This document shows positions 43,879 to 54,312 of a stretch of 64,000 bases of DNA, piece after piece. Below the pieces are notes generated by a model. It saw only the letters and a program-made list of their open reading frames with translations. It did no database searches and was not told where the DNA came from. This stretch comes from Helicobacter pylori (GTDB lineage Bacteria > Campylobacterota > Campylobacteria > Campylobacterales > Helicobacteraceae). The DNA lies in contig NZ_QBAW01000006.1 of NCBI RefSeq assembly GCF_009689985.1, positions 31,002-95,001 of the forward strand, written 5' to 3'. Position numbers and translations under genes: made by a program. Within the stretch, counting starts at the first letter, position 1. Each line of letters starts with the position of its first letter.

Positions 43879-45357
43879 TTAACGGCGTTTGGGTTTTTTA
43901 GAATGGTGGTTTGTTTTAGGGTGTCTGTCTTTGTGTTGACCCTTTTTGAAAGAATGCGCTTGCTCATGCTGGTGCGTTTTTTTGTTAGAGAGTTTTGGCG
44001 TTTTTTCTTTAGGGTTTTGAATCGCATCAATTTCTTGCTGGTTTAAGCCAATTTTGCTGGTTTCAAACTGCAAACTCAAAAGTTTTAAAACCAATTGAGA
44101 CGGCTCAAAAATTTCGGTAAGCTGTTCATAAAGGCTGATGATCCCTTCAGACACTTTAGCGTCATGTAAGGTTTTGATGATCTGGTTTTCGTTAATGGTG
44201 GGGATCTCAAAAAGTTCAATCTCTGAATCAATTTCTTTTTGCATGCGTAAAAGCTCTTTGTATTCTAAGGGAGTTACTAAAGTGATCGCCATGCCTTTTT
44301 TGCCCGCACGCCCGGTTCTCCCGATGCGATGGATATAGCTCTCGGTATTTAGGGGCAAGTGGTAATTAAACACATGGCTTACACCGCTAATGTCTAGCCC
44401 ACGGCTCGCCACATCTGTAGCCACCAACACATCAGCGTCATTTTTTTTAAACGCCATGATAGAAGCGCGCCGATCCCTTTGATCCATATCCCCATGCAAG
44501 GCGGTGCTTTTGTAATTTTTAGAAGCAAGGAATTGGTGCAATTCATCGGCTTCTTTTTTGGTGCGCGTGAAAACAATGCTCTTTTTGGGCACTTGGGTGT
44601 CTAAAAGGCGCATGATCGCTTCAGCCCTCTCATGCTCATTGATCACATAAAAGCGTTGGGTGATGTCAGTGTTAGTGATATTAGAGGGGGCGATATGGAT
44701 TTTAATAGGGTTTTCTAAAATCTTATCCGCCAATCTTTTAATCGGCTCTGGCATCGTGGCTGAAAAAAGCAAAATCTGTGCTTCGCTAGGGAGGTAGTCA
44801 AAAATCTCTTCAATATCGTCTAAAAACCCCATATCCAGCATTTCATCGCTTTCATCTAAAACGACCACTTTAGGCACAAATTTATGGATGCGCTCGTTTT
44901 TTAAATGATCCAACAGCCTTCCTGGTGTAGCGATCATCACTTGGGGGTTTTTCTTAATAAATTCGCATTGTTTTTTAACGCTCTGGCCTCCATACACGCA
45001 CACGGTTTTAGTCCTGGTGTGTTTGCCCAATTTAAAAATCTCATCGCTAATTTGCATGGCTAATTCTCTGGTGGGCGTGATCACTAAAGCCTCTATGGTG
45101 TGGTTGTTTTTAAGGTTGTTGATAATGGGCAGAGCGAAAGCGGCGGTTTTTCCTGTGCCTGTTTGGGCTTGCGCAATGACATCTCGGCCTTGTAAAACAG
45201 CCGGAATGGCCTTTTCTTGAATGGGGCTTGGGGAAGTGAAACCGGCTTCATAAACGGATTTTAAAACCGATTCTTTTAAGCCCAAATCATTAAAACTAGG
45301 CTTATGGTAAGCGTCATCATCAATTTCTGTAGGGAGTAGTGGTTGATTAAATTCCAT
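43879..45357 (-). CDS. rhpA: DEAD-box RNA helicase RhpA
   Basis: A 492-residue helicase. In order: Q motif (GFTSPSPIQ), motif I AQTGTGKT, PTRELA, TPGRLLDH, motif II DESD (in place of DEAD), motif III SAT, then the second RecA lobe with DVASRGLDIS and HRIGRTGRAG. The C-terminal tail (about 445-492) is very basic, rich in Lys, His and Arg, suited to RNA binding. In H. pylori this is the sole DEAD-box helicase and works with RNase J in RNA turnover. I start at ATG 45357 (MEFNQPLL); the frame continues to a TTG at 45375. Confidence 0.95.
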   Translation of the reverse strand: MEFNQPLLPTEIDDDAYHKPSFNDLGLKESVLKSVYEAGFTSPSPIQEKAIPAVLQGRDVIAQAQTGTGKTAAFALPIINNLKNNHTIEALVITPTRELAMQISDEIFKLGKHTRTKTVCVYGGQSVKKQCEFIKKNPQVMIATPGRLLDHLKNERIHKFVPKVVVLDESDEMLDMGFLDDIEEIFDYLPSEAQILLFSATMPEPIKRLADKILENPIKIHIAPSNITNTDITQRFYVINEHERAEAIMRLLDTQVPKKSIVFTRTKKEADELHQFLASKNYKSTALHGDMDQRDRRASIMAFKKNDADVLVATDVASRGLDISGVSHVFNYHLPLNTESYIHRIGRTGRAGKKGMAITLVTPLEYKELLRMQKEIDSEIELFEIPTINENQIIKTLHDAKVSEGIISLYEQLTEIFEPSQLVLKLLSLQFETSKIGLNQQEIDAIQNPKEKTPKLSNKKTHQHEQAHSFKKGQHKDRHPKTNHHSKKPKRR

Positions 45358-45451
45358 GGGAGATTCATACCTCAATTTAATTTGAAACTTTATAAAAAGC
45401 TAATAAAAGGCTAAAATTAAAATCTTTGATTTAAAGTTTATAAGATTTTTG

Positions 45452-45513
45452 AGTATAGCATAAAAATACGCTCAATTAGGTTTAAAGTTTTTATAAAAGG
45501 CTTATGCTAAAAT
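45452..45513. promoter_or_regulatory. divergent promoters of rhpA and flgI
   Basis: On the minus strand an extended -10 TATGC-TATACT is at 45452-45457, giving rhpA a leader of nearly 90 bases. On the plus strand TATGC-TAAAAT has its hexamer at 45508-45513, about 33 bases before the flgI start. The shared TATGC extension is typical of H. pylori sigma80 promoters. No sigma54 or sigma28 motif is apparent to me. Confidence 0.5.
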
Positions 45514-45545
45514 AATTAGAATTTAAGGAATAAGAAAGGGTTTGA

Positions 45546-46574
45546 TTGAAACGGGTGTTTTTGTGGCTTATTTTTGTATTAGCCTTTCACAAGCTTTTGG
45601 CCGAAAAAATAGGCGATATAGCGAGCGTGGTGGGCGTAAGGGATAACCAGCTGATTGGTTATGGGCTTGTGATTGGCCTAAATGGCACAGGGGATAAATC
45701 CGGCTCAAAATTCACCATGCAATCCATTTCTAACATGCTAGAGAGCGTGAATGTCAAAATCTCTGCAGACGATATTAAATCTAAAAATGTCGCTGCAGTG
45801 ATGATTACAGCCTCCTTACCCCCCTTTGCAAGACAGGGCGATAAAATTGATATTCAAATTTCTTCTATTGGGGATGCAAAATCCATTCAAGGAGGGACTT
45901 TGGTGATGACCCCTTTAAATGCGGTAGATGGGAATATTTACGCCCTAGCTCAAGGGGCTATCACTTCGGGTAATTCTAATAACTTGCTCTCAGCCCATAT
46001 CATCAATGGGGCGACTATTGAAAGGGAAGTTTCGTATGATTTGTTCCACAAAAACGCCATGGTTTTAAGCCTAAAAAACCCCAATTTTAAAAACGCTATC
46101 CAAGTGCAAAACACTTTAAATAAGGTATTTGGCAATAAAGTAGCGATAGCGCTAGATCCAAAAACCATTCAAATCACTCGCCCAGAGCGTTTTTCTATGG
46201 TGGAGTTTTTAGCCTTAGTGCAAGAAATCCCTATCAATTACAGCGCGAAAAATAAGATCATTGTAGATGAAAAATCAGGCACGATCGTTTCAGGAGTAGA
46301 TATAATGGTGCATCCTATAGTGGTTACAAGCCAAGACATCACGCTTAAAATCACTAAAGATCCCTTAGACAATTCTAAAAACGCGCAGGATTTAGACAAC
46401 AACATGTCCTTAGACACCGTTCATAACACGCTGAGTTCTAATGGGAAAAACATCACCATTGCCGGGGTGGTAAAAGCCTTACAAAAAATTGGCGTGAGCG
46501 CTAAGGGGATGGTTTCAATCTTGCAAGCCCTAAAAAAAAGCGGCGCGATTAGCGCTGAAATGGAGATACTATGA
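45546..46574 (+). CDS. flgI: flagellar P-ring protein FlgI
   Basis: A 342-residue periplasmic protein with signal peptide ([16 protein letters not shown]) and the family sequence [27 protein letters not shown] right after cleavage. It polymerises into the P ring around the flagellar rod in the peptidoglycan layer. The C-terminus [34 protein letters not shown] is standard. The start is a TTG with AAAGGG upstream. It is followed by flgJ-like and flgS with 4-base overlaps, so assembly and regulatory genes are expressed together. Confidence 0.97.
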   Translation: MKRVFLWLIFVLAFHKLLAEKIGDIASVVGVRDNQLIGYGLVIGLNGTGDKSGSKFTMQSISNMLESVNVKISADDIKSKNVAAVMITASLPPFARQGDKIDIQISSIGDAKSIQGGTLVMTPLNAVDGNIYALAQGAITSGNSNNLLSAHIINGATIEREVSYDLFHKNAMVLSLKNPNFKNAIQVQNTLNKVFGNKVAIALDPKTIQITRPERFSMVEFLALVQEIPINYSAKNKIIVDEKSGTIVSGVDIMVHPIVVTSQDITLKITKDPLDNSKNAQDLDNNMSLDTVHNTLSSNGKNITIAGVVKALQKIGVSAKGMVSILQALKKSGAISAEMEIL

Positions 46575-46888
46575 TAAACAACAATAAAGCCATGTTAGAG
46601 CAATACAATATTTCTAAATTAGCGAGCGAAGAGAAATTAAAAGCGCTAGCTCAAAATAAAAACGACAAGCTCCTCAAAGAACAAACCGATTCTTTTGAAG
46701 CGTTGCTTTTAAAATTCATGCTAGATAGCGCTATGAAAATGGATAACCCTTTGTATCCTAAAGCCCCAGGCGATGAGATTTACACTTCCATGTATAAGGA
46801 CACCCTTTCTAAAGAATTGAGCGGGAATTTTGGCTATAGCGAAATGCTGTTTAATTTCTTAAAAGAGCAAGAAAAACAAAAACCATGA
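46571..46888 (+). CDS. flgJ: FlgJ-like rod-binding protein (no muramidase domain)
   Basis: A 105-residue protein matching only the N-terminal half of Flg[22 protein letters not shown] and then [18 protein letters not shown] are the rod-binding blocks. The C-terminal glucosaminidase domain of enterobacterial FlgJ is absent, as in other Epsilonproteobacteria. It would help cap or guide rod assembly. No signal peptide is seen, in keeping with export through the flagellar channel. The ATG overlaps the flgI stop. Confidence 0.85.
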   Translation: MINNNKAMLEQYNISKLASEEKLKALAQNKNDKLLKEQTDSFEALLLKFMLDSAMKMDNPLYPKAPGDEIYTSMYKDTLSKELSGNFGYSEMLFNFLKEQEKQKP

Positions 46889-48030
46889 AAAAATCCAAGC
46901 GCTTAAAACGCCCTTATTTAAAGCGTTCCCATTTGAAACACTCTTATAAGGCTTCTTCTTTCAAGGGGTTGTTAAAAAAAGAGGATAATGTGATTTCATT
47001 AGAAAATTTTAAACCCAAAGAGAGCGAAGATTTATTAGAAAATTTTTCCAACAAAAAAGACATGCAAGAATTACTAGGGCTTTTAAACCAATTTATTTTA
47101 CAAAGCTACAAGGTAGAAAAGGAATTTAAGGATTATAAAGCCCTTTATGAATGGGTCATAGAGATTTTACCGCAAGCCATTTGGGTGGTGAATGAAAACG
47201 GGAGCTTTTTTTATAAAAATTCTTTAGCCAATCAAAGCCATGAGGTGTTCAATAAGGCTAAATTAGAAAATTTTAACACTGAAATTGAACATGAAAATAA
47301 AAGCTATTTAGTCCAGCAAAACAGCATCCAAGGCAAGCAAATCATCACCGCAACCGATATTAGCGCTCAAAAACGCCAAGAGCGGCTCGCTTCTATGGGG
47401 AAAATCTCAGCGCATTTAGCCCATGAGATCAGAAACCCTGTAGGCTCTATCTCTCTTTTAGCTTCGGTGTTATTAAAGCATGCGAACGAAAAGACTAAGC
47501 CCATTGTTGTAGAATTGCAAAAAGCTTTATGGCGCGTGGAAAGAATCATTAAAGCCACCTTGCTTTTTTCTAAAGGCATTCAAGCCAACCGCACCAAGCA
47601 AAGTTTAAAAACGCTAGAGAGCGATCTCAAAGAAGCCCTAAATTGCTACACTTATTCTAAAGACATTGATTTTCTTTTTAATTTTAGCGATGAAGAAGGG
47701 TTTTTTGACTTTGATTTAATGGGGATTGTGTTGCAAAATTTCTTGTATAACGCCATTGATGCGATTGAAGCTTTAGAAGAGAGCGAACAGGGTCAAGTGA
47801 AGATTGAAGCGTTCATTCAAAACGAATTTATTGTCTTCACCATTATTGATAATGGCAAGGAAGTGGAAAACAAAAGCGCTTTATTTGAGCCTTTTGAAAC
47901 CACTAAATTAAAGGGTAATGGTTTAGGGTTAGCCCTGTCTTTACAAGTGGTTAAAGCCCATGAAGGGAGCATTGCGCTATTGGAAAATCAAGAAAAAACC
48001 TTTGAAATTAAGATTCTTAACGCTTCTTAA
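46885..48030 (+). CDS. flgS: flagellar sensor histidine kinase FlgS
   Basis: A 381-residue cytoplasmic kinase without membrane segments. A basic head ([18 protein letters not shown]) leads into a PAS-like region (about 90-150), the H box [14 protein letters not shown] (phospho-His near 178), the N box [13 protein letters not shown], and G boxes [15 protein letters not shown] and [11 protein letters not shown]. FlgS phosphorylates FlgR to activate sigma54-dependent middle flagellar genes; FlgR is not in this window. The gene overlaps flgJ by four bases. A partial copy of the dispersed repeat follows its stop. Confidence 0.95.
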   Translation: MKKSKRLKRPYLKRSHLKHSYKASSFKGLLKKEDNVISLENFKPKESEDLLENFSNKKDMQELLGLLNQFILQSYKVEKEFKDYKALYEWVIEILPQAIWVVNENGSFFYKNSLANQSHEVFNKAKLENFNTEIEHENKSYLVQQNSIQGKQIITATDISAQKRQERLASMGKISAHLAHEIRNPVGSISLLASVLLKHANEKTKPIVVELQKALWRVERIIKATLLFSKGIQANRTKQSLKTLESDLKEALNCYTYSKDIDFLFNFSDEEGFFDFDLMGIVLQNFLYNAIDAIEALEESEQGQVKIEAFIQNEFIVFTIIDNGKEVENKSALFEPFETTKLKGNGLGLALSLQVVKAHEGSIALLENQEKTFEIKILNAS

Positions 48031-48038
48031 CTTTGATA

Positions 48039-48087
48039 ACTATCTCCCTTAAAAATGAGTTTTACTATAAAACAAAATTTTAAAAAG
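48039..48087 (+). repeat. dispersed G-rich 3'-UTR element, copy C (right half only)
   Basis: ACTATCTCCCTTAAAAATG and the following AGTTTTACTATAAAAC parallel the right half of copy A (ACTATCCCCTTAAGG, then GAGTTTTTGCTATAAAAA and an AAATTTAAAAA tail). The hairpin and G tracts are missing. It lies directly downstream of flgS in the same orientation as the other copies behind their genes. Confidence 0.5.
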
Positions 48088-48234
48088 ATTAAATAATATT
48101 AAATTGAATAGGGTTTATCAATATTTGACAAAAATAAGATCAAAAAAATTTTTCATTAACTCTTTTGGTGTAGGATAGCGATCAAGGTTTTTATGAAAAT
48201 AAAAGCCTAAAACAATTTTAAAAAAGGATTTTTG

Positions 48235-48669
48235 ATGAAAACATTTGAAATTTTAAAACATTTGCAAGCGGATGCGATCGTGTTGTTTATGAAAGTGCAT
48301 AACTTCCATTGGAATGTGAAAGGCACGGATTTTTTCAATGTGCATAAAGCCACTGAAGAAATTTATGAAGGGTTTGCGGATATGTTTGATGATCTCGCTG
48401 AAAGGATCGTTCAATTGGGACACCATCCCTTAGTCACTTTATCCGAAGCGCTCAAACTCACTCGTATTAAAGAAGAAACTAAAACGAGCTTCCACTCTAA
48501 AGACATCTTTAAAGAAATTCTAGAGGACTACAAACACCTAGAAAAAGAATTTAAAGAGCTCTCTAACACCGCTGAAAAAGAAGGCGATAAAGTAACCGTA
48601 ACTTATGCGGACGATCAATTAGCCAAGTTGCAAAAATCCATTTGGATGTTGCAAGCCCATTTGGCTTAA
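48235..48669 (+). CDS. napA: NapA, Dps-family ferroxidase (neutrophil-activating protein)
   Basis: A 144-residue four-helix Dps protein. The ferroxidase site at the dimer interface is visible: HNFHWNVKG (His25 and, further on, His37) and [10 protein letters not shown] (Asp52, Glu56). It forms a dodecamer that oxidises and stores iron and protects DNA from oxidative damage; the H. pylori protein also activates neutrophils. I start at ATG 48235 with AAAAGGAT upstream; a TTG just before is in frame. The leader is long and AT-rich; I could not fix a -10 with confidence. Confidence 0.98.
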   Translation: MKTFEILKHLQADAIVLFMKVHNFHWNVKGTDFFNVHKATEEIYEGFADMFDDLAERIVQLGHHPLVTLSEALKLTRIKEETKTSFHSKDIFKEILEDYKHLEKEFKELSNTAEKEGDKVTVTYADDQLAKLQKSIWMLQAHLA

Positions 48670-48689
48670 GCTCCCAAAAAGAATCCAGC

Positions 48690-48974
48690 ATGAGAGATTA
48701 CAGCGAGCTTGAAATTTTTGAGGGAAACCCCTTAGACAAGTGGAATGACATTATTTTTCATGCGAGTAAAAAGCTTTCTAAAAAAGAGTTAGAAAGGCTT
48801 TTAGAGCTTCTGGCTCTCTTGGAAACTTTTATAGAAAAAGAAGACTTAGAAGAAAAGTTTGAATCTTTCGCTAAAGCTTTAAGAATTGATGAAGAGTTGC
48901 AACAAAAAATAGAGAGCAGAAAAACAGACATTGTGATCCAATCCATGGCGAATATTCTTAGCGGGAATGAATGA
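48690..48974 (+). CDS. small all-helical Helicobacter protein (HP0242 type)
   Basis: A 94-residue acidic protein starting MRDYSELEIFEGNPLDKWND and made of amphipathic helices (ELERLLELLALLETF, EKFESFAKALRIDEELQQKI). It matches the H. pylori protein whose crystal structure is a tightly intertwined homodimer and that was used as a scaffold for engineered knotted proteins. Its biological function is unknown. It lies 20 bases after napA and overlaps the next gene by eight bases, so napA read-through is plausible. The frame extends 16 codons upstream into napA without a ribosome site. Confidence 0.8.
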   Translation: MRDYSELEIFEGNPLDKWNDIIFHASKKLSKKELERLLELLALLETFIEKEDLEEKFESFAKALRIDEELQQKIESRKTDIVIQSMANILSGNE

Positions 48975-49362
48975 GCTTATCCGCTATGGCTTGGTATTTC
49001 TCTTTTTTTTAAAGGCGTTTGGGCTTGATTATGGGATAGATAAAACGCTAGAATTAAAAAAAGATGAAGTGTTTAAAGCGATAATCAAAGACACTTCAAA
49101 CGAACAAACCAAAGAAATCACGCTCTATTGGACGCTATATGCAAATAAAGGTTTAGTCATCAACATGCGTTTTAACCATTTCCCTTACCAGTTTATTTTA
49201 TACACCGATCATGCGAGAAACACCTATAACCTCAAAGTTTTTGAAGAAAAATTTTCTTCTAACAGCGTTCTGTCGCTTGTGTTTAAAGACTTTAAAGAAG
49301 ATAAAGCCACTTTAAGGCTTTTAGCCCTTATGCCCCTTGTTTTTTCTCCTAAAGAGCCTTAA
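48967..49362 (+). CDS. exported Helicobacter protein of unknown function
   Basis: A 131-residue protein with a short signal-like start (RYGLVFLFFLKAFGLDYG) and a beta-rich remainder (ITLYWTLYANKGLVINMRF, FPYQFILYTDHARNTYNLKVF). No cysteine or catalytic pattern stands out. I do not recognise the family. Position between a helical protein and the polyprenyl synthase suggests a shared transcript; the 8-base overlap and 9-base gap support that. A periplasmic location is inferred. Confidence 0.65.
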   Translation: MNELIRYGLVFLFFLKAFGLDYGIDKTLELKKDEVFKAIIKDTSNEQTKEITLYWTLYANKGLVINMRFNHFPYQFILYTDHARNTYNLKVFEEKFSSNSVLSLVFKDFKEDKATLRLLALMPLVFSPKEP

Positions 49363-49371
49363 GGAATTTGC

Positions 49372-50295
49372 ATGCAAGAAAAACAACTCAAAGCCATTCA
49401 AAATAAGATCGCTTCTTGGATTAGAGAAATAGAAAGTGGCTTTATAGATGAATTGTTTTCTAAAATTGGCCCTTCAAAAATGCTGCGCTCCAAACTCATG
49501 CTCGCTTTATTAAATGAAAAAACAGACGCTGTTTTATTAGATAAAGCGCTCAATTTGTGTGCGATTGTAGAAATGATACAGACCGCTTCTTTATTGCATG
49601 ATGATGTGATTGACAAGGCGACCATGCGCCGAAAGCTCCCCAGCATTAACGCTCTTTTTGGTAATTTTAACGCCGTGATGCTTGGGGATGTGTTTTATTC
49701 TAAAGCCTTTTTTGAACTCTCCAAAATGGGTGAATTAATCGCTCAAGCTCTCTCTAATGCGGTTTTAAGGCTCTCTAGAGGCGAGATTGAAGATGTGTTT
49801 GTGGGGGAATGTTTCAATAGCGACAAACAAAAATACTGGCGTATTTTAGAAGACAAGACCGCTCATTTCATAGAAGCGAGCCTAAAAAGCATGGCGATTC
49901 TTTTAAATAAAGACGCAAAAATGTATGCGGATTTTGGATTAAATTTTGGCATGGCGTTTCAAATCATTGATGATTTATTAGACATCACTCAAGACGCCAA
50001 AACTTTAGGTAAGCCCAATTTTAGCGATTTTAAAGAAGGCAAGACCACTTTACCCTACTTGCTTTTATATGAAAAATTAAATCAGCATGAACAAGGGCTT
50101 TTAATTTCTTATTTCAAACAAGATAGCCACGAAATCATAGAATGGACTAAGGAAAAATTCAAGCAATATGGTATCATAGAAGAAACCCTTAAAACCGCTC
50201 AAGTTTATTCTAAAAAGGCCCTTGAAGCCATTAAAGGGGAAAACAATTTGATTTTAGAAAAACTAGCGCAAGATGTCATTTACAGGACTTTTTAA
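49372..50295 (+). CDS. ispB: polyprenyl diphosphate synthase (quinone side-chain)
   Basis: A 307-residue trans-isoprenyl synthase. The first aspartate-rich motif is in LLHDDVIDKATMRR (near 73-86), the second in FQIIDDLLDITQDAKTLGK (near 203). It elongates farnesyl diphosphate by adding isopentenyl units; chain length cannot be told by eye, and H. pylori literature describes an octaprenyl synthase while its menaquinone is MK-6. The product feeds menaquinone synthesis. The gene ends one base into hemA, so it heads a quinone/heme/tRNA operon. Confidence 0.9.
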   Translation: MQEKQLKAIQNKIASWIREIESGFIDELFSKIGPSKMLRSKLMLALLNEKTDAVLLDKALNLCAIVEMIQTASLLHDDVIDKATMRRKLPSINALFGNFNAVMLGDVFYSKAFFELSKMGELIAQALSNAVLRLSRGEIEDVFVGECFNSDKQKYWRILEDKTAHFIEASLKSMAILLNKDAKMYADFGLNFGMAFQIIDDLLDITQDAKTLGKPNFSDFKEGKTTLPYLLLYEKLNQHEQGLLISYFKQDSHEIIEWTKEKFKQYGIIEETLKTAQVYSKKALEAIKGENNLILEKLAQDVIYRTF

Positions 50296-51644
50296 TGGAG
50301 TTAGAAACTCATTTGTCAAAATATTTCACCCTAGCCTTCACGCATAAAAGCATGAGCTTAGAAATGCGAGAAAAACTCGCTATCAATTCGAGCGCAACGC
50401 TTAAAGAATTTTTACAAACCATTAAAAACCATTGCCCTAACATCAAAGAGTGCATGGTGTTATCCACATGCAATCGCTTTGAAATTTATGCAAGTCTAAA
50501 GCACGGTGCTCACGCTAATGAACAAAAAAGCGCATTATTAAAAATTTTGGCTCAAAATAAAAAAATGAGCGTGTCTGATTTAGAAAAATGCGCTCTAATG
50601 AGCGTTGATGAAAGCGCAGTCCATCATGTCTTTAGCGTGTGCAGCAGTTTGGATAGCCTAGTAGTGGGGGAAACTCAAATCACAGGGCAGATGAAAAACG
50701 CCTATAAATTCGCTTTTGAAGAGAAATTTTGCTCCAAAGATTTAACCCGATTGCTCCATTTTGCTTTCAAATGCGCCGCTAAAGTGCGCAATTTAACCGG
50801 CATTTCCAAGCAAGGGGTCTCCATCTCTTCAGTGGCGGTCAAAGAAGCGCTTAATATTTTTGAAAAAGAAAGGATTAAGGATAAAAAAGCCCTTGTGATA
50901 GGGCTTGGCGAGATGGCTCAATTAGTCATCAAGCACCTTTTAAACAAGCAATTTGAAGCGCTTATCTTAGGGCGTAATGCGGCTAAATTTGAAGATTTTA
51001 TCAAAGAATTAGAAGAACCTAAAAAAGTGAGCTTTCAAAATATAGAAAATTTAAACGCTTATATTAATGAATACCAACTGCTTTTTTGCGCCACTTCTTC
51101 GCCGCATTTTATCGTGCAAAATTGCATGTTAAAAGAAACGATTTTCAGGCGCTTTTGGTTTGATTTAGCCGTGCCACGGAATATTGAAAAGCCGGTATTG
51201 GATAATATTTTCTTATACAGCGTGGATGATTTAGAGCCTATGGTTAAAGAAAATGTGGAAAACAGGCAAGAGAGCAGAACGAAAGCTTATGAGATTGTAG
51301 GGCTTGCCACAATGGAGTTTTACCAATGGATCCAAAGCTTGGAAGTAGAGCCTTTGATTAAGGATTTAAGGGAATTAGCTAGGATTTCAGCCCAAAAGGA
51401 ATTGCAAAAAGCGCTTAAAAAACGCTATGTGCCTAAAGAATACGAAAGCAACATTGAAAAGATCTTGCACAACGCTTTCAATACCTTTTTGCACCACCCT
51501 ACCATCGCTTTAAAAAAGAACGCTCAAAAAGAAGAATCCGATGTGCTTGTGGGCGCGATTAAAAACCTGTTTAATTTAGACAAATCTAGCGCTAATCATG
51601 CCCAGAATTTGAATCTCTATAAATGCGAATATTACGAGGAATAA
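50295..51644 (+). CDS. hemA: glutamyl-tRNA reductase
   Basis: A 449-residue HemA that reduces glutamyl-tRNA to glutamate-1-semialdehyde, the first step of heme synthesis in C5-pathway bacteria. The catalytic cysteine is in VLSTCNRFEIYA (near 53). LVVGETQITGQMKNAY holds the conserved Gly-Glu block, ALVIGLGEMAQLVIKHL the NADPH site (near 198), and DLAVPRNIE the next block. The length is at the upper end for the family, with a C-terminal dimerisation helix region. It is followed after three bases by proS. Confidence 0.97.
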   Translation: MELETHLSKYFTLAFTHKSMSLEMREKLAINSSATLKEFLQTIKNHCPNIKECMVLSTCNRFEIYASLKHGAHANEQKSALLKILAQNKKMSVSDLEKCALMSVDESAVHHVFSVCSSLDSLVVGETQITGQMKNAYKFAFEEKFCSKDLTRLLHFAFKCAAKVRNLTGISKQGVSISSVAVKEALNIFEKERIKDKKALVIGLGEMAQLVIKHLLNKQFEALILGRNAAKFEDFIKELEEPKKVSFQNIENLNAYINEYQLLFCATSSPHFIVQNCMLKETIFRRFWFDLAVPRNIEKPVLDNIFLYSVDDLEPMVKENVENRQESRTKAYEIVGLATMEFYQWIQSLEVEPLIKDLRELARISAQKELQKALKKRYVPKEYESNIEKILHNAFNTFLHHPTIALKKNAQKEESDVLVGAIKNLFNLDKSSANHAQNLNLYKCEYYEE

Positions 51645-51647
51645 TGC

Positions 51648-53381
51648 ATGCTATTTTCAAAACTCTTTGCCCCCACTCTCAAAGAACCCCCTAAAGATGC
51701 CGTGTTAAAAAGCCATAAACACTTAGCTCAAGCAGGATACATTTATCAAGTAGGTAGCGGGATTTATAATTTTTTGCCCTTAGCTAAAAAAGTGCTAGAC
51801 AAAATAGAAAACATCACGCACAAACGCATGCAAGAGCATGGGGCGCAAAATATTTTAATGAGTTTTGTCGTTTTGGCGAGTTTGTGGGAAAAATCAGGCC
51901 GTTTGGATAAATACGGCAAGGAATTATTGGTTTTTAAAGACCGAAAGGACAATGATTTTGTTTTAAGCCCCACTTTAGAAGAAAATATCACCGAAATTGC
52001 CGCTAATTTCATTAAAAGCTACAAGCAATTACCCGTCCATCTCTATCAAATCCACACGAAATTCCGTGATGAAATCCGCCCACGATTCGGGTTAGTGAGA
52101 GCGAGGGAATTTATCATGAAAGATGGTTATAGCTTTCATGAAGACGCTGAGAGCTTGGATAAGGAATTTTTAAACACGCAAAGTGCTTATAAAGAGATTT
52201 TAAGCGATTTGGGTTTGGATTTTCGCATTGTGGAAGCGGATAGCGGGGCGATTGGAGGGAGTAAAAGTAAGGAATTTGTCGTTTTAACAGAATGCGGGGA
52301 AGACACGATCGTGGTGTGTAAAAATTGCGATTATGCCGCCAATATTGAAATCGCTAAACGCTCTAAAAGGCTTGAGCCTTTAAATGTCCCAAAAGCGCAA
52401 TTAGCGAAATTCCCTACCCCTAATACCACCAGTGCGCAAAGCGTGGCAGAGTTTTTTAAAACAGAGCCTTATTTTGTTTTAAAAGCACTTGTTAGAAAAG
52501 TGATCCATAAAGATAAAGAAACCCTAGCGTGCTTTTTTGTTAGGGGCGATGACAATTTGGAGGAAGTTAAAGCCCTAAACGCCTTGAATCTTTTGGGAGC
52601 GAACGCTTTAGAATTAAGAGAGGCCAGTAAAGAAGATTTAAACAACGCGGGGTTAATAGCGGGCTTTATAGGGCCTTATGGCTTAAAAAAGCATGTTTCT
52701 TACATTATTTTTGATGAAGATTTAAAAGAGGGCGATTGCTTGATCGTTGGGGCTAATGAAAAGGATTTTCATGCGGTGGGCGTGGATTTAAAAGGGTTTG
52801 AAAATCTTGTTTATGCGGATATTGTCCAGGTTAAAGAGAGCGATCATTGCCCTAATTGTCAAGGAGAATTGAAATACCATAAGAGTTTGGAAGTGGGGCA
52901 TATTTTCAAACTCGGGCAAGGCTATGCTAAAAGCTTGAAGGCTAGTTTCTTAGATAAGAATGGTAAGGAGCGATTTTTTGAAATGGGGTGCTATGGGATA
53001 GGTATTAGCCGATTGCTCAGTGCGATTTTAGAGCAAAAAAGCGATGATCTAGGCTGTGTATGGACAAAAAATACCGCCCCTTTTGATGTGGTGATCGTGG
53101 TTTCTAATTGGAAAGATGAAGTGCAAAAAAAACTCGCTTTTGAAGTGTATGAAAGGCTATATCAAAAGGGCGTTGATGCACTGTTAGATGACAGAGAGGC
53201 GCGTTTTGGGGCAAAGATGAGGGATTTTGAACTGATTGGGGAACGATTGGCGCTCATTGTTGGGAAGCAAACTTTAGAGAGTAAAGAGTTTGAGTGCATC
53301 AAACGCGCTAATTTAGAAAAACAAACGCTTAAAGACACAGAATTAGAAGAAAAAATTTTAGAAATGTTAGAAAGCGAATAA
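51648..53381 (+). CDS. proS: prolyl-tRNA synthetase
   Basis: A 577-residue bacterial-type ProRS. Motif 1 region [19 protein letters not shown], motif 2 [25 protein letters not shown], an insertion (editing) domain from about 220 to 395 and motif 3 [13 protein letters not shown] appear in order, followed by the anticodon-binding domain. The editing domain is typical of E. coli-like ProRS and clears mischarged alanine. Its place inside a heme gene cluster (hemA-proS-hemC) is a feature of this genome rather than a functional need. Confidence 0.98.
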   Translation: MLFSKLFAPTLKEPPKDAVLKSHKHLAQAGYIYQVGSGIYNFLPLAKKVLDKIENITHKRMQEHGAQNILMSFVVLASLWEKSGRLDKYGKELLVFKDRKDNDFVLSPTLEENITEIAANFIKSYKQLPVHLYQIHTKFRDEIRPRFGLVRAREFIMKDGYSFHEDAESLDKEFLNTQSAYKEILSDLGLDFRIVEADSGAIGGSKSKEFVVLTECGEDTIVVCKNCDYAANIEIAKRSKRLEPLNVPKAQLAKFPTPNTTSAQSVAEFFKTEPYFVLKALVRKVIHKDKETLACFFVRGDDNLEEVKALNALNLLGANALELREASKEDLNNAGLIAGFIGPYGLKKHVSYIIFDEDLKEGDCLIVGANEKDFHAVGVDLKGFENLVYADIVQVKESDHCPNCQGELKYHKSLEVGHIFKLGQGYAKSLKASFLDKNGKERFFEMGCYGIGISRLLSAILEQKSDDLGCVWTKNTAPFDVVIVVSNWKDEVQKKLAFEVYERLYQKGVDALLDDREARFGAKMRDFELIGERLALIVGKQTLESKEFECIKRANLEKQTLKDTELEEKILEMLESE

Positions 53382-53391
53382 GGGGGAGAGA

Positions 53392-54312
53392 GTGGGAAAT
53401 TTGGTGATTGGCTCTAGGGGGAGCGAATTAGCCTTATGGCAAGCGAATCACATTAAAGAACGCCTGAAAAAAGAATGCCTTATAGAAAGCGAAATTCAAA
53501 TCGTTAAGACTAGGGGCGATAAAATCTTAGACACCCCTTTAAATAAGATTGGCGGTAAGGGGCTATTCACTAAGGAATTAGAAGAATTGCTTTTAAAAGG
53601 CGAAATTGATTTGGCGGTGCATTCTTTAAAAGATGTGCCGGTCGTGTTTGAAAAGGGGTTAGACTTGGCATGCATCACCAAAAGGGCTGATGTGAGGGAC
53701 ACTTTTTTAAGCATGAAATTCCCTGATTTGATAAGCTTGCCTAAAGGGGCAAAGGTTGGCACGACTTCTTTAAGGCGCTCCATGCAGCTCAAACTAAAAC
53801 GCCAGGATTTGGACACAGAAAGCTTAAGGGGGAATGTCCAAACCCGTTTGAAAAAGCTTGAATGCGGAGAATTTGACGCTATCATTTTAGCTGAAGCCGG
53901 GCTATGCCGCCTAGAAATTCAAGGAGCGAAATACCGCAAGGCTTTTAGCGTGGAAGAAATGATTCCTAGCATGGGTCAGGGGGCTTTAGGGGTGGAAATG
54001 CTCAAAAGCCACAAGCATTTTGCCACGCTTCAAAAACTCAACAACGAAGAAAGCGCGTTTTGCTGCCATTTAGAAAGGGAGTTTATTAAGGGGCTTAATG
54101 GAGGGTGTCAAATCCCTATTGGCGTGCATGCGAGTTTAATGGGCGATAGGGTTAAAATCCAGGCGGTTTTAGGCTTGCCTAACGGGAAAGAAGTCATCAC
54201 TAAAGAAAAGCAAGGGGATAAAACTAAGGCGCTTGATTTAGTTCAAGAGCTTTTAGAAGCGTTTTTGCAAAGCGGGGCTAAAGAAATTTTAGAAAAGGCG
54301 CAGTTGTTTTAA
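53392..54312 (+). CDS. hemC: hydroxymethylbilane synthase (porphobilinogen deaminase)
   Basis: A 306-residue HemC. IGSRGSELALWQ (start), VHSLKDVP (near 80), GTTSLRRSMQLK (near 124) and the cofactor-attachment cysteine in GLNGGCQIPIGVHA (near 237) are all present. It links four porphobilinogen units into hydroxymethylbilane using a covalent dipyrromethane. The start is a GTG with GGGGGAGAG upstream, ten bases after proS. Its last base is shared with the cytochrome gene start. Confidence 0.97.
   Translation: MGNLVIGSRGSELALWQANHIKERLKKECLIESEIQIVKTRGDKILDTPLNKIGGKGLFTKELEELLLKGEIDLAVHSLKDVPVVFEKGLDLACITKRADVRDTFLSMKFPDLISLPKGAKVGTTSLRRSMQLKLKRQDLDTESLRGNVQTRLKKLECGEFDAIILAEAGLCRLEIQGAKYRKAFSVEEMIPSMGQGALGVEMLKSHKHFATLQKLNNEESAFCCHLEREFIKGLNGGCQIPIGVHASLMGDRVKIQAVLGLPNGKEVITKEKQGDKTKALDLVQELLEAFLQSGAKEILEKAQLF

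Noticed and set aside
48100..48234. Fur box and -10 upstream of napA
   Set aside because: The leader is AT-rich with several half-matching sites (TAATATTAAATTGAAT, TAGGAT); none is clearly better than chance.
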